Shown: positions 1 through 8,288, counted from the first letter of the stretch. The stretch is 17,062 nucleotides of DNA from 73-13 sp035556075 (GCA_035556075.1 DATMFQ010000033.1:1-17062), one strand, 5' to 3'. The notes: a model not told the origin generated them from the sequence alone. A program made the numbers and translations.

Positions 1-1304
1 GCCGCGTAGATGACCGTCAGCAGCGCGACACCCGCGGCACCGGCGACCTGCTGAATCGTGTTGAGCACAGCCGACCCGTGCGAGTACAGCCGGCGTTGCA
101 GCGATCCCAGTGAGGCCGAGAACAGCGGGGTGAACGACATCGCGAGCCCGATGAACATGGCCGTCTGCGCGATCATCAGCAGCCACCAGACCGTGTGCTC
201 ACCGACCGTCGAGTAGAAGAACAAAGCCGCGGAGACCAGGATCGTGCCGGGGATGAGCAGCGTGCGGGTGCCTCGCGCATCGTAAATGCGTCCCATCACC
301 GGACCGAGCAGTCCCATCAGCACCGACCCGGGCAGCAGGATGAGCCCGGATTGGAACGCGTCGAGGCCCACGACATTCTGCAGATACTGCGGGAGCAGCA
401 CGAGGGTGCCGAACATCGACAGCGCGACGATCCCCATCACGATCACCGCGATCGTGTAGTTGCCGGCACGGAAGACGCGCAGGTCGAGCAGTGCCCGGTC
501 CGCGCGCTGCAGCACGAGCTGGCGCCAGATGAACACCGCGAGCGCGACGCCACCGACGGCCAGCGCAATGGTGCCGATCGTGGCCCCACCCGAATCCGCC
601 GCGCCACCGAACTGGCTGAGCCCGTAGACGATGCCGCCGAAGCCGAACGCGGAGAGGATGATCGAGACCACATCGATCGGCGTCCGGGTCGTCTCACCGA
701 GGTTGGTCATCCACTTCGCCCCCATCGCGAGCGAGATGATCGCGATCGGCAGGATGATGGCGAAGAGCACACGCCAGTTGAAGGCTTCCAGCACCGCGCC
801 GGCCAGCGTCGGACCGATGGCCGGCGCCAGGGACATCACGAGTCCGACACGACCCATCATGCGCCCGCGCGAGGCCGGTGGCACCACATTCATCATCGTG
901 GTCATCAGCAGCGGCATCATGATGCCGGTGCCGCCGGCCTGGATCACGCGGCCCGCGAGCAGCACCTCGAAGCCGGGCGCCAGCAAGCAGACCAGGGTGC
1001 CGAGGGTGAAGGAGCTCATCGCCGCGATGAAGATCTGGCGAGTCGTCAACCGCTGCAGCAGGAACCCGGTGGTCGGGATGACGATCGCCATCGTCAGCAT
1101 GAATGCGCTCGTCAGCCACTGGCCGAGCTCGGGCGGGATGCCGAGGTCCGCGTTGAGATGCGGGATCGCGATGCCCATCGTGGTCTCGTTGAGGATCGCG
1201 ACGAATGCGGCGACGAGCAGCAGCCAGATGACCCGCATATCCGAAGGTGCGATCAGCGGTGCTGCCTTCACCGTGGGCACAGATGCGGTGGGGGTGGTGG
1301 TCAT
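1..1304 (-). CDS. DHA2-type MFS multidrug/H+ antiporter (3' end off the window)
   Basis: Predicted integral membrane exporter of the major facilitator superfamily, resembling the 14-helix DHA2 (EmrB/Lmr-like) drug:proton antiporters; the substrate cannot be read from sequence. The reading frame gives 434 residues before leaving the window at the left edge, so the C-terminus is missing. Hydrophobic segments begin at about residue 24. The first helix carries LNETTMGIAIP (about 38-48), a variant of the DHA2 motif D1. The antiporter motif C is clear at about 154-172 (GLVMSLAPAIGPTLAGAVL, with the GP dipeptide). The ATG at 1304 follows GAGGAG at 5-base spacing, a strong ribosome binding site. The gene diverges from thioredoxin and no regulator gene is seen beside it. 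The MFS call is firm; the DHA2 subgroup is likely. Confidence 0.9.
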   Translation of the reverse strand, partial: MTTTPTASVPTVKAAPLIAPSDMRVIWLLLVAAFVAILNETTMGIAIPHLNADLGIPPELGQWLTSAFMLTMAIVIPTTGFLLQRLTTRQIFIAAMSSFTLGTLVCLLAPGFEVLLAGRVIQAGGTGIMMPLLMTTMMNVVPPASRGRMMGRVGLVMSLAPAIGPTLAGAVLEAFNWRVLFAIILPIAIISLAMGAKWMTNLGETTRTPIDVVSIILSAFGFGGIVYGLSQFGGAADSGGATIGTIALAVGGVALAVFIWRQLVLQRADRALLDLRVFRAGNYTIAVIVMGIVALSMFGTLVLLPQYLQNVVGLDAFQSGLILLPGSVLMGLLGPVMGRIYDARGTRTLLIPGTILVSAALFFYSTVGEHTVWWLLMIAQTAMFIGLAMSFTPLFSASLGSLQRRLYSHGSAVLNTIQQVAGAAGVALLTVIYA

Positions 1305-1464
1305 GACGTCTCCTCAGAAGCTGGGCGGAAGACCACCGACGAGATCGACAGATACGACACCCGTACGTGGACAGCGTTGCAGTGTACCGCACGATCGCGC
1401 GAGATTGCTGGCGGCGACCGCGACCCCCGGGAATGCGTCAGAGACCCTCGTGGTTGACTGGAGC
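1305..1464. promoter_or_regulatory. Divergent intergenic region between MFS exporter and thioredoxin
   Basis: This 160-base region must hold the start signals for both flanking genes. On the minus strand a TACACT hexamer at 1386-1381 is the only good TANNNT -10 candidate for the exporter; the sequence 17-18 bases upstream of it is a poor -35. No convincing promoter is visible for thioredoxin on the plus strand. Two imperfect GTAC-containing half-sites (CCGTACGTGG and CAGTGTACCG, about 1361-1389) flank 9 bases. They could be an operator, but identity between the arms is weak. No terminator, tRNA or small ORF is supported here. Confidence 0.3.
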
Positions 1465-1845
1465 ATGGCAACCATCGAGCTGACCAAGGACACCCACGAC
1501 GAGACGGTCAAGGACGGCATCGTCCTCATCGACTTCTGGGCCGCGTGGTGCGGCCCGTGCCGCCAGTTCGGCCCCATCTTCGAGGCGTCGAGCGAGACGC
1601 ACCCCGACATCACCTTCGCCAAGGTCGACACCGAGGACCAGCAGCAGCTCGCCGCCGAGTACGGCATCAGCTCGATCCCGACGCTCGTCGTTTACCGTGA
1701 CGGCATCCCCGTCTTCGGCCAGCCCGGCGCGCTGCCGAGCCAGGCCCTCGAGTCGCTCATCGAGCAGGTTAAGGCCCTCGACATGGACGATGTCCGGGTC
1801 AAGTACGAGGCCGCGAAGGCCGCGCGGGAGCAGCAGCCGAGCTGA
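1465..1845 (+). CDS. trxA: Thioredoxin
   Basis: A 126-residue cytoplasmic thioredoxin, a protein disulfide reductase normally recycled by NADPH-dependent thioredoxin reductase. The active site WCGPC is at residues 28-32 (Cys29, Cys32) after the FWA strand. The cis-proline is in SIPT (Pro72), and the remaining fold is intact. The C-terminus carries a charged tail (after about residue 105, ending REQQPS) beyond the usual thioredoxin core of about 105 residues. The ATG at 1465 gives a normal thioredoxin N-terminus. The GGAG before it lies only one base away, which is too close for a normal Shine-Dalgarno, so the real start signal is unclear; an in-frame GTG at 1450 is an alternative without better support. 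It is the only plus-strand gene and converges on der with a 20-base gap. Confidence 0.95.
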   Translation: MATIELTKDTHDETVKDGIVLIDFWAAWCGPCRQFGPIFEASSETHPDITFAKVDTEDQQQLAAEYGISSIPTLVVYRDGIPVFGQPGALPSQALESLIEQVKALDMDDVRVKYEAAKAAREQQPS

Positions 1846-1865
1846 ATCGGCGGGGCTCCACCGCG

Positions 1866-3428
1866 CTAGCGGGCCCGCCGCTCCCGCACCCGCACATTCA
1901 CCTGGATCGGACTGCCCTCGAAGCTGAACACCTCGCGGAGCCGCCGCTGGATAAACCGGCGGTACTGCGGGTCGAGGAAGCCGCTCGTGAAGCACACGAA
2001 GGTCGGCGGCCGGGTCGCCGCCTGTGTGCCGAAGAGGATGCGTGGCTGTTTCCCACCGCGCACCGGGTGCGGGTGGGCGGCGGTGAGCTCCGCGAGGAAG
2101 GCGTTGAACTTCCCGGTAGGAATGCGGGTGTCCCACGACTCCAGGGCGCGCTCGAGCGCTGGGACGAGTTTCCCGAGATGCCAGCCGGTCTTCGCCGAGA
2201 TGTTGACGCGCGGCGCCCAGGCGACGTGCCCGAGGTGCTGCTCGATCTCCCGCTCGAGGTAATAACGCCGCTCGCGGTCGACCGCGTCCTCGCTGTCGAG
2301 CAGGTCCCACTTGTTGTAGGCGAGGACGAGCGCCCGCCCCGACTCGAGCACGAGGTCGATGATCTTGAGGTCCTGCACGCTGATCGGCTCGGTCACGTCG
2401 ATGACGACGACGGCGACCTCCGCGCGCTCGAGCGCCGCCGAGGTCCTGAGCGTCGCGTAGAAGTCGGCACCTTGTTGGAGGTGCACGCGGCGGCGGATGC
2501 CGGCCGTGTCGATGAAGCGCCAGGGGCGCCCGCCGAGCTCGACGAGCTCATCGACCGGGTCGCGGGTGGTGCCAGCGAGGTCGTCGACGACGACTCGCTC
2601 CTCCCCCGCCGTCTTGTTGAGTAGCGAAGACTTGCCGACATTCGGACGGCCGATGATCGCGACTCGGCGCGGGCCGCCCGGCTCGGGCTTGGCGACCGCG
2701 GACTCCTCCGGCAGCGCCTCGAGCACCGCGTCGAGCAGGTCGGCGACCCCGCGCCCGTGCAGCGCGGAGACGGGCCACGGCTGCCCGAGCCCGAGATTCC
2801 ACAGGGCGGCCGCCTCCGGCTCGTGCACCGCATCGTCGATCTTGTTCGCGACGAGGAAGACGGGCTTGTCCGCTCGCCGCAGCAGCTTGACGACCTGCTC
2901 GTCCGTCGTCGTCGCGCCGACCATGGCGTCGACGACGAAGAGGATCGCGTCGGACAGGTCGATCGCGACCTCGGACTGGGCCGCGACCGCCGCGTCGATG
3001 CCCTTCGCGTCCGGCTCCCAACCGCCGGTGTCGACGACGGTGAACCGCCGGTCGAGCCACTCGGCCTGGTAGCTCACGCGGTCACGGGTCACACCGGGCG
3101 TGTCCTCGACGACGGCCTCGCGGCGGCCGATGATGCGATTGACGAGCGCGGACTTGCCGACATTCGGGCGTCCGACGATCGCGAGGACGGGAAGCGCCGG
3201 TGTCGGCGCACCGGTGTCGAGTCCCCACTCCTCGCCCTCGAGCAGCTCGAGGTCTCCGTCCTCGAGCGCATAGTCGGCCAGCCCGGCACGCAGCGACTCG
3301 GCGCGCGCCGCCGCGAGCGACTCATCGAGGGAGCGCAGCCGCTCCGCCTCGACCTCGTCGAGCGCGGGGACCGCAGCCTCATCGAATGCGTCACCGCCGT
3401 TGTCCTGTGCGTCACGCGAATCGGTCAT
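1866..3428 (-). CDS. der: Ribosome-assembly GTPase Der (EngA)
   Basis: A 520-residue double-GTPase of the Der/EngA family, essential for maturation of the large ribosomal subunit. Both G domains are complete. The first has GRPNVGKS at 86-93, DTGG at 133-136 and NKID at 195-198. The second has GRPNVGKS at 260-267, DTAG at 307-310 and NKWD at 372-375. A basic C-terminal KH-like domain follows, ending in RVRERRAR. An acidic N-terminal extension of about 80 residues precedes the first G domain; compact homologues such as E. coli Der begin close to the first P-loop. The ATG overlaps the cmk stop codon by 4 bases (ATGA), which supports this start and implies translational coupling. It is the last gene of the parA-der operon and ends in TAG. 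Confidence 0.97.
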   Translation of the reverse strand: MTDSRDAQDNGGDAFDEAAVPALDEVEAERLRSLDESLAAARAESLRAGLADYALEDGDLELLEGEEWGLDTGAPTPALPVLAIVGRPNVGKSALVNRIIGRREAVVEDTPGVTRDRVSYQAEWLDRRFTVVDTGGWEPDAKGIDAAVAAQSEVAIDLSDAILFVVDAMVGATTTDEQVVKLLRRADKPVFLVANKIDDAVHEPEAAALWNLGLGQPWPVSALHGRGVADLLDAVLEALPEESAVAKPEPGGPRRVAIIGRPNVGKSSLLNKTAGEERVVVDDLAGTTRDPVDELVELGGRPWRFIDTAGIRRRVHLQQGADFYATLRTSAALERAEVAVVVIDVTEPISVQDLKIIDLVLESGRALVLAYNKWDLLDSEDAVDRERRYYLEREIEQHLGHVAWAPRVNISAKTGWHLGKLVPALERALESWDTRIPTGKFNAFLAELTAAHPHPVRGGKQPRILFGTQAATRPPTFVCFTSGFLDPQYRRFIQRRLREVFSFEGSPIQVNVRVRERRAR

Positions 3429-4093
3429 CGTCCCGGCACCAGCCTCTCGATCGCGTCGACGGTCTCGTCGAAGCTCAGCTCGGTCGAGTCGACCGTCGTC
3501 ACGCCGGGCGCGGCGGCGAGGAACTCGACCATCCGTGAGTCTCGCGCATCCCGCTCCGTGATCGCCTGGAGGACCTCTGCGGTGGCGGCTGCCTCGCCTA
3601 TCGCGGCGAGGTCGCGCGCGCGGCGCTCCGCCCGCACCTCGGGGCTTGCCGTCAGCAGCACCCGCACGTCCGCGTCCGGGGCGACGACCGTCGTGATGTC
3701 GCGCCCCTCGACGACGATGCCCGGCTCGCTCGCGGCGATGAGCGCGCGGAAGCGCTCGGTGAGCACGTCACGGGCGGCTTGCAGCCCGGCGACCCGGCTC
3801 ACGATCGCGGAGATCCGCGGCTGGCGAATCGCCGCCGTGACATCCGTGTCACCGACGCGCACCCAGTGCTCCGCCGGGTCGAGCGCCTGCTGCGCCCGCG
3901 CATTCCTCACCAGGTCGACGACGGCCGCCGCGTCATCGAGGTCAACGCCAAGCGCATCGCCCTCCCACGCGACCGCCCGATAGGCCGCGCCCGTGTCGAG
4001 GTGCCGGAAGCCGAGCCGCGCGGCGAGCGCGCGGGAGACGGAGGACTTGCCGGAGCCGGCCGGGCCGTCGACGGCGATGACGATCGGGCTCAC
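3425..4093 (-). CDS. cmk: Cytidylate kinase
   Basis: A 222-residue cytosolic (d)CMP kinase that converts CMP/dCMP to the diphosphates using ATP. The P-loop is GPAGSGKSS at 10-18. CMP-binding and lid elements follow: LDTGAAYRA (32-40), VEGRDITTVV (128-137), an arginine-rich segment at 151-161 and RDARDSR at 181-187. Length matches the family. The GTG start at 4093 overlaps the prephenate dehydrogenase stop as GTGA, and the stop overlaps der as ATGA, so the gene is coupled on both sides. In many bacteria cmk sits with der or rpsA; the cmk-der pair here is the usual actinobacterial form. Confidence 0.96.
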   Translation of the reverse strand: MSPIVIAVDGPAGSGKSSVSRALAARLGFRHLDTGAAYRAVAWEGDALGVDLDDAAAVVDLVRNARAQQALDPAEHWVRVGDTDVTAAIRQPRISAIVSRVAGLQAARDVLTERFRALIAASEPGIVVEGRDITTVVAPDADVRVLLTASPEVRAERRARDLAAIGEAAATAEVLQAITERDARDSRMVEFLAAAPGVTTVDSTELSFDETVDAIERLVPGR

Positions 4094-5205
4094 TCAGAAC
4101 CGCCGATCCGCCAGCCAGCGCGCTCGAGCTCCTCGATGAACCGAGCCTCGACCTCCGGCACGACCGAGATCTCCGCCATGCCGACCTGCGCACCCGGCGA
4201 GTGCTCGAGCTGCAGGTCCTCGAGGTTGATGCCGATCTCGCCCATGAACGTGAAGAGGCGGCCCATCTCACCCGGCTTGTCATCGATGATGACCGTGACC
4301 GAGGCGAAGCGCTTCGACTGGCCGTGCTTGCCAGGAATGCGGGCGACCCCCACCCCGCCGTCGGCGATGCATCCGGCGATCGCCCGCCGTGCACCGGGCG
4401 CATCCGGGTCGGCGAGCGCGTCGATGACGTCGTCGAGGTCGTCGCGGTAGGCGAGCAGCAGCTCGACAATGGGCTCGGCATTCGCCGCGAGGATCTGCGT
4501 CCACAGGGCCGGGTCGCTCGCGGCGATGCGGGTGGTGTCACGGAGCCCCTGCCCCGCGAGCGCGAGCGATTCCTCCGCCGCGGGCGTGAGCCGCTTCGCG
4601 AGCAGGCTCGCGACGAGCTGCGGGACGTGGGAGACGAGCGCGACCGCGGCGTCGTGGTCCTCCGGCGCCATCTCCCGCGGGAGCGCGCCGAGGTCGAGCG
4701 CGAGCGCCTCGACGACCGCGAGGTCCTCCCGCGAGGTCTCCGCATCGCGGCACACGATCCACGGGCGACCGACGAAGAGGTCCGCGCGGCCCGAGATCGC
4801 CCCGCCACGCTCCCGTCCGGCCATCGGGTGTGAGCCGATGTAACGGGCGATGTCGACGCCGCGACGCTGCAGCTCGTGGAGCGGCTCGAGCTTGACGCTC
4901 GCGACGTCGGTGATGACCGCGTCCGGGTAGGCGGCGAGCTCGGCCTCGACGACGTCGGCGATGACATCCGGCGGGACGGCGACGACGACGAGCTTCGGCT
5001 GGTCGCCGGCCGCCGCGCGCCGACCCGCGCCGTAGTCGACCGCGAGCGACAGCGCCGCACGGGACACATCGTGCAGCACGACCTCGACGCCGAGCGCGGT
5101 CAGCCCGTGGCCGATCGAAGTGCCGAGCAGGCCCGCGCCGACGACGCGGACGGGGCCGACGGTGCGGGCGGCGCGGCGGGCAGCCGCGGGCGTCTTGGCG
5201 GTCAT
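4090..5205 (-). CDS. tyrA: Prephenate dehydrogenase with C-terminal ACT domain
   Basis: A 371-residue NAD(P)-dependent prephenate dehydrogenase for tyrosine synthesis (prephenate to 4-hydroxyphenylpyruvate). The Rossmann motif GAGLLG is at 23-28. The family motif SHPMAG (125-130) and the histidine-containing SHVPQL (192-197) belong to the substrate site. An all-helical dimerisation region follows. From about residue 300 to the end the chain reads as an ACT domain (VTVIIDDKPGEMG at 303-315), which in this family usually binds an amino acid, commonly tyrosine, for feedback control. The ATG at 5205 follows GGGGTGA at a usable distance. The gene sits 30 bases after rluB and overlaps cmk by 4 bases. 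Tyrosine synthesis is unrelated to its neighbours, so the placement looks like operon hitch-hiking. Cofactor preference is not decided. Confidence 0.93.
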   Translation of the reverse strand: MTAKTPAAARRAARTVGPVRVVGAGLLGTSIGHGLTALGVEVVLHDVSRAALSLAVDYGAGRRAAAGDQPKLVVVAVPPDVIADVVEAELAAYPDAVITDVASVKLEPLHELQRRGVDIARYIGSHPMAGRERGGAISGRADLFVGRPWIVCRDAETSREDLAVVEALALDLGALPREMAPEDHDAAVALVSHVPQLVASLLAKRLTPAAEESLALAGQGLRDTTRIAASDPALWTQILAANAEPIVELLLAYRDDLDDVIDALADPDAPGARRAIAGCIADGGVGVARIPGKHGQSKRFASVTVIIDDKPGEMGRLFTFMGEIGINLEDLQLEHSPGAQVGMAEISVVPEVEARFIEELERAGWRIGGSE

Positions 5206-5235
5206 CGCGTCACCCCGGGATCGGTTGGGACCGAA

Positions 5236-6009
5236 TCACCGGTGGATCCGGGATTCGTGGCGCTCCCGCCGCTCGGCCTTGCGCACGAGCTTGAGGAGGG
5301 CACCCAATTCTACTGGCGTCACCTCGCGAGTGCGCCCGGCGCCGAGGCTGCCGAGGTGGAGCGGCCCGAACGAGCGGCGCACGAGCTCGAGGACCGGGTG
5401 GTCGACCGCGTCGAGCATGCGCCGCACGATGCGGTTGCGTCCCGAGTGCAGCGTCAGCTCGACGAGGCTCGTGCCGCCGCTCGTGCTCATGACGCGCGCG
5501 GCATCCGCCCGGATGGGGCCGTCCTCGAGCTCGATCCCCTCGAGCAGTCGTCGCATCGTCGCCGGGGCGACCTTGCCACGGACCTTCGCGATGTAGGTCT
5601 TCTCCACCCCGAAGGACGGGTGGGCGAGGACGTGCGCGAGCTCGCCGTCATTCGTCAGCAGCAGCAGCCCGCTCGTCTCGACGTCGAGCCGCCCGACGTT
5701 GAAGAGCCGCTCTGGGACGCCCTCGGTGAAGGCCCGGAGGTCCGGGCGGCCGCGATCGTCCGCCATGCTCGAGACGACGCCGCGCGGCTTGTTGAGGAGC
5801 ACATAGCGTTTCGAGGCATCGAGCTGGATCGGCGTACCGTCGAGCTCGACCCGGTCACCCACGCGCACCCGGTCCCCGAGCTCGGCGCGGCGGCCGTTCA
5901 CCGTGATGCGACCCTCCTGGATGAAGCCTTCAACGACTCGGCGGGAGGCCACGCCCGCGGCGGCAAGCACCTTCTGCAGGCGCTCGCCGGGATCGGGAGA
6001 CGCATTCAT
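5236..6009 (-). CDS. rluB: 23S rRNA pseudouridine synthase, RluB/RsuA family
   Basis: A 257-residue RNA-modifying enzyme that isomerises uridine to pseudouridine. The N-terminal S4 RNA-binding domain occupies about residues 8-55 (LQKVLAAAGVASRR, then GRITVNG). The catalytic domain contains NKPRG (73-77) and GRLDVETSGLLLLTNDG at 106-122, where Asp109 is the expected catalytic aspartate. The tail is basic (VRKAERRERHESRIHR). The RluB assignment rests on the S4 plus RsuA-type domain layout and on the position after scpB, the common Gram-positive arrangement. RluE/F or RsuA specificity cannot be excluded from sequence alone. The ATG overlaps the scpB stop (ATGA). Confidence 0.93.
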   Translation of the reverse strand: MNASPDPGERLQKVLAAAGVASRRVVEGFIQEGRITVNGRRAELGDRVRVGDRVELDGTPIQLDASKRYVLLNKPRGVVSSMADDRGRPDLRAFTEGVPERLFNVGRLDVETSGLLLLTNDGELAHVLAHPSFGVEKTYIAKVRGKVAPATMRRLLEGIELEDGPIRADAARVMSTSGGTSLVELTLHSGRNRIVRRMLDAVDHPVLELVRRSFGPLHLGSLGAGRTREVTPVELGALLKLVRKAERRERHESRIHR

Positions 6010-6569
6010 CCCACACCGCCGAAGCCGTCGTGCCCGTCATCGAGCAGCGGCGAGAGCTGCGGCAGCTCCTCGAGGGAGTTGATGCCGAGCTGGGTGAGCA
6101 GCAGCGGGGTCGTCTCGTAGTGGATCGCGCCGGTCTCCGCGTCCGTGTACGCCTCGGTGATGAGGCCTCGGCCCAGGAGGGTGCGCACGACGGTGTCGAC
6201 GTTGACCGCGCGAATCGCCGCGACCTGACTGCGGGCGATCGGCTGCTTGTAGGCGATGACCGCGAGCGTCTCGAGGGCGGCCTGCGAGAGCCGAGTCGGC
6301 GCCTGGGTGAGGACGAAGTCGGTGACGACCGCGTCGTGCTCGGGTCGCACGTAGATGCGCCAGCCACCCCCGACCTCCCGCAGCTCGAAGCCGCGCCGCG
6401 GCCCGCCGGTCTCGCCGTCATAGTCGGCGACGAGGCGCTCGATCGTCTGCCGAACGGCAGGGATCGGGGCGCCGAGTGCCGCGGCGAGGGACACGAGCGG
6501 CTGCGGCTCGTCGGCGACCATGAGGATCGCCTCGATCCGCCGGTCGAGCAGGTCCGGGTCAGTGGTCAT
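6006..6569 (-). CDS. scpB: Segregation and condensation protein B
   Basis: A 187-residue winged-helix kleisin-associated protein that, with ScpA and SMC, forms the bacterial condensin complex. Family features are the start RRIEAILMVADEP, the VGGGWRIYVRPEH strand region (about 66-78), LSQAALETLAVIAYKQP (94-110) and the second winged helix ending GRGLITE. Length fits the family. The frame is open far upstream, but ATG at 6569 is preferred: it follows GGAG at about 7 bases, gives a normal ScpB N-terminus and overlaps the scpA 3' end by only 11 bases. The stop overlaps rluB by 4 bases. The C-terminus ends in an acidic, glycine-rich tail. The SMC gene is not in this window. Confidence 0.95.
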   Translation of the reverse strand: MTTDPDLLDRRIEAILMVADEPQPLVSLAAALGAPIPAVRQTIERLVADYDGETGGPRRGFELREVGGGWRIYVRPEHDAVVTDFVLTQAPTRLSQAALETLAVIAYKQPIARSQVAAIRAVNVDTVVRTLLGRGLITEAYTDAETGAIHYETTPLLLTQLGINSLEELPQLSPLLDDGHDGFGGVG

Positions 6570-7422
6570 AGTCGGCTCCGAGGTTGGCGAGCGAGTCGTC
6601 GGTCCAGGCGGTGGCGACCCACCGGATCGTGAGGTCGCCGAGCGGCTCGAGCTGGTCGAAGGTGACGGCGTCGCGGCGGTAGAGCTCGAGGACGGCGAGG
6701 AAGCGAGCCACGATGACCCCGCGCTGCTCGACGCCGGCGATGAGCTCCCGGAAGTTGCGCGGCCGACCGTCGCGCAGCATCGCGACGAGCTGCGCCGCCT
6801 GCTCACGGATCGACACGAGCGGCGCGTGCAGGTGGTCGACGCCGACGAGCGGCATCGACTTCGGGGTGAATGCGAGGAGCGCGATCGCCGCAAAGTCCTC
6901 GAGCGAGGTGCTCCAGGCAAGCTCGGGCTGCTGCTGTCGGTACTTGTCCTCGAGCCGCACCTGACGCACGTGCCGCGTCGACTCGGCGTCGAACCGCTCG
7001 GCGAGGTGCTCGGCCACGAGCTTGAACGCCCGATACTGCAGGAGCCGGGCGAAGAGCAGGTCCCGGGCCTCGAGCGCCGCGACGTCCTCCGCATCCACGA
7101 GCTCGCCCTGTGGCAGGAGCCGGGCGACCTTGAGGTCGAGCAGCGTCGCGGCGACGACGAGGAATTCGCTCGCCCGGTCGAGCTGATCGGCATCCTCGAC
7201 CGTCCGGATGTACGCGATGAACTCGTCGGTGACCGCGGCGAGCGCGATCTCGGTGATGTCGAGCTCGTGCTTGGCAATGAGCGAGAGCAGGAGATCGAAA
7301 GGCCCGTCGAAGTTGTCGAGCCTGAGCTGGAAGCCGGAAGCGTCCGCCCCCTCGATCGCGGCTGGTCCGAGCTCGGGCGACCCGGGCCCCTCGAGCGCCG
7401 CCGTCCCGGCAGTGCGTGTCAC
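6559..7422 (-). CDS. scpA: Segregation and condensation protein A (kleisin)
   Basis: A 287-residue kleisin that bridges the SMC heads and recruits ScpB for chromosome condensation. The diagnostic N-terminal block FQLRLDNFDGPFDLLLSLI is at residues 31-49, followed by the usual ASEFLVVAATLLDLKVARLL segment. The C-terminal winged helix includes FRELIAG and VARFLAVLELYR. The frame extends upstream into parA, but the GTG at 7422 is preferred. It lies 10 bases after the parA stop, has GAGG at about 9 bases, and leaves a plausible 30-residue Ala/Gly/Pro-rich leader. The gene is second in the parA-scpA-scpB-rluB tandem. Confidence 0.93.
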   Translation of the reverse strand: MTRTAGTAALEGPGSPELGPAAIEGADASGFQLRLDNFDGPFDLLLSLIAKHELDITEIALAAVTDEFIAYIRTVEDADQLDRASEFLVVAATLLDLKVARLLPQGELVDAEDVAALEARDLLFARLLQYRAFKLVAEHLAERFDAESTRHVRQVRLEDKYRQQQPELAWSTSLEDFAAIALLAFTPKSMPLVGVDHLHAPLVSIREQAAQLVAMLRDGRPRNFRELIAGVEQRGVIVARFLAVLELYRRDAVTFDQLEPLGDLTIRWVATAWTDDSLANLGADYDH

Positions 7423-7432
7423 GGCGTCGGCC

Positions 7433-8281
7433 TCAGGCGACCGCGCCGCGGGCGATGAGCTCCCTCGCGACCTGGCGGTACGCCTCCGCGGCGGGGTTCG
7501 TCGGCGCATACTCGAGGATCGGTACGCCGGCGACCTGGGCGTCGGGGAGCTTGACGGTGCGCTTGATGACGGTCTCGAAGACCTTGTCGCCGAAGGTCTC
7601 GACGACGCGCTCGAGCACCTCACGGTCGTGGAGGAGCCGCGGGTCGTACATCGTGGCGAGGATGCCGTCGAGCTGCAGCGAGGGGTTGAGCCGGTCCTGC
7701 ACTTTGTTCACCGTGTCGATGAGGAGCGCGACGCCGCGCAGCGCAAAGAATTCGCAGGCGAGCGGGATGATGACGCCGTGCGCGGCGGTGAGCGCGTTGA
7801 TGGTCAGCAGGCCGAGCGAGGGCTGGCTATCGATGATGATCGCGTCGTAGTCGCGGCTGACCTGCCGAAGCACGCCCGCGAGGATCGACTCGCGGGCGAC
7901 CTCGGTGACGAGGTTGACCTCGGCGGCGGACAGATCGATGTTGGCCGGGAGCACGTCGAGGCCCTCGACCCGCGACGGGACGATCGCCGAGCGCGTGTCC
8001 TTCACCTTGCCGATGAGCAGGTCGTAGATGGTCGGGGCGTCCTGCGTCGGGATGGCGAGACCGGCACTGAGCGCACCCTGCGGGTCGAAGTCGACCGCGA
8101 GCACCTTGCGGCCGTCGGCGGCGAGGCTCGCGGCGAGGTTGATCGTCGTCGTCGTCTTGCCGACGCCGCCCTTCTGGTTGCACATCGCGATGATGCGCGC
8201 CGGGCCGTGCTGCGCGAGGGCGGGGGGCTTCGGGAACACTCGGAACGGTTTGCCCGTCGGTCCGGTCTCCTGCTTCGCCAT
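7433..8281 (-). CDS. ParA/Soj-like ATPase next to scpAB
   Basis: A 282-residue deviant-Walker ATPase of the ParA/MinD class. KGGVGKTTTT (37-46) carries the signature lysine Lys37. The A' motif reads DFDPQGALSAGL (64-75) and Walker B ends in Asp151 (IIIDSQPSLGLLT). No parB neighbours it. Position and the GAL/DSQP variants suggest the scpAB-linked actinobacterial group (Rv1708 in M. tuberculosis, from memory) rather than the origin-linked ParA; its exact role is unproven. The frame is open to a GTG at 8386, but that start has no ribosome binding site. The ATG at 8281 is chosen because a TAAACT hexamer ends 7 bases upstream, the layout of a leaderless transcript. The residues before KGGVGKT form a short lysine/proline-rich leader. 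Confidence 0.92.
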   Translation of the reverse strand: MAKQETGPTGKPFRVFPKPPALAQHGPARIIAMCNQKGGVGKTTTTINLAASLAADGRKVLAVDFDPQGALSAGLAIPTQDAPTIYDLLIGKVKDTRSAIVPSRVEGLDVLPANIDLSAAEVNLVTEVARESILAGVLRQVSRDYDAIIIDSQPSLGLLTINALTAAHGVIIPLACEFFALRGVALLIDTVNKVQDRLNPSLQLDGILATMYDPRLLHDREVLERVVETFGDKVFETVIKRTVKLPDAQVAGVPILEYAPTNPAAEAYRQVARELIARGAVA

Positions 8282-8288
8282 GCGAGGC

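Noticed and set aside
195..1457. 420-residue open frame on the plus strand antisense to the exporter
   Set aside because: Low-complexity Arg/Asp/His/Glu-rich translation opposite a clear MFS gene; a GC-rich shadow frame.
1846..1865. Terminator between the convergent thioredoxin and der genes
   Set aside because: The gap is 20 bases and no stem with a T-run is seen; only short GC palindromes inside the der 3' end.
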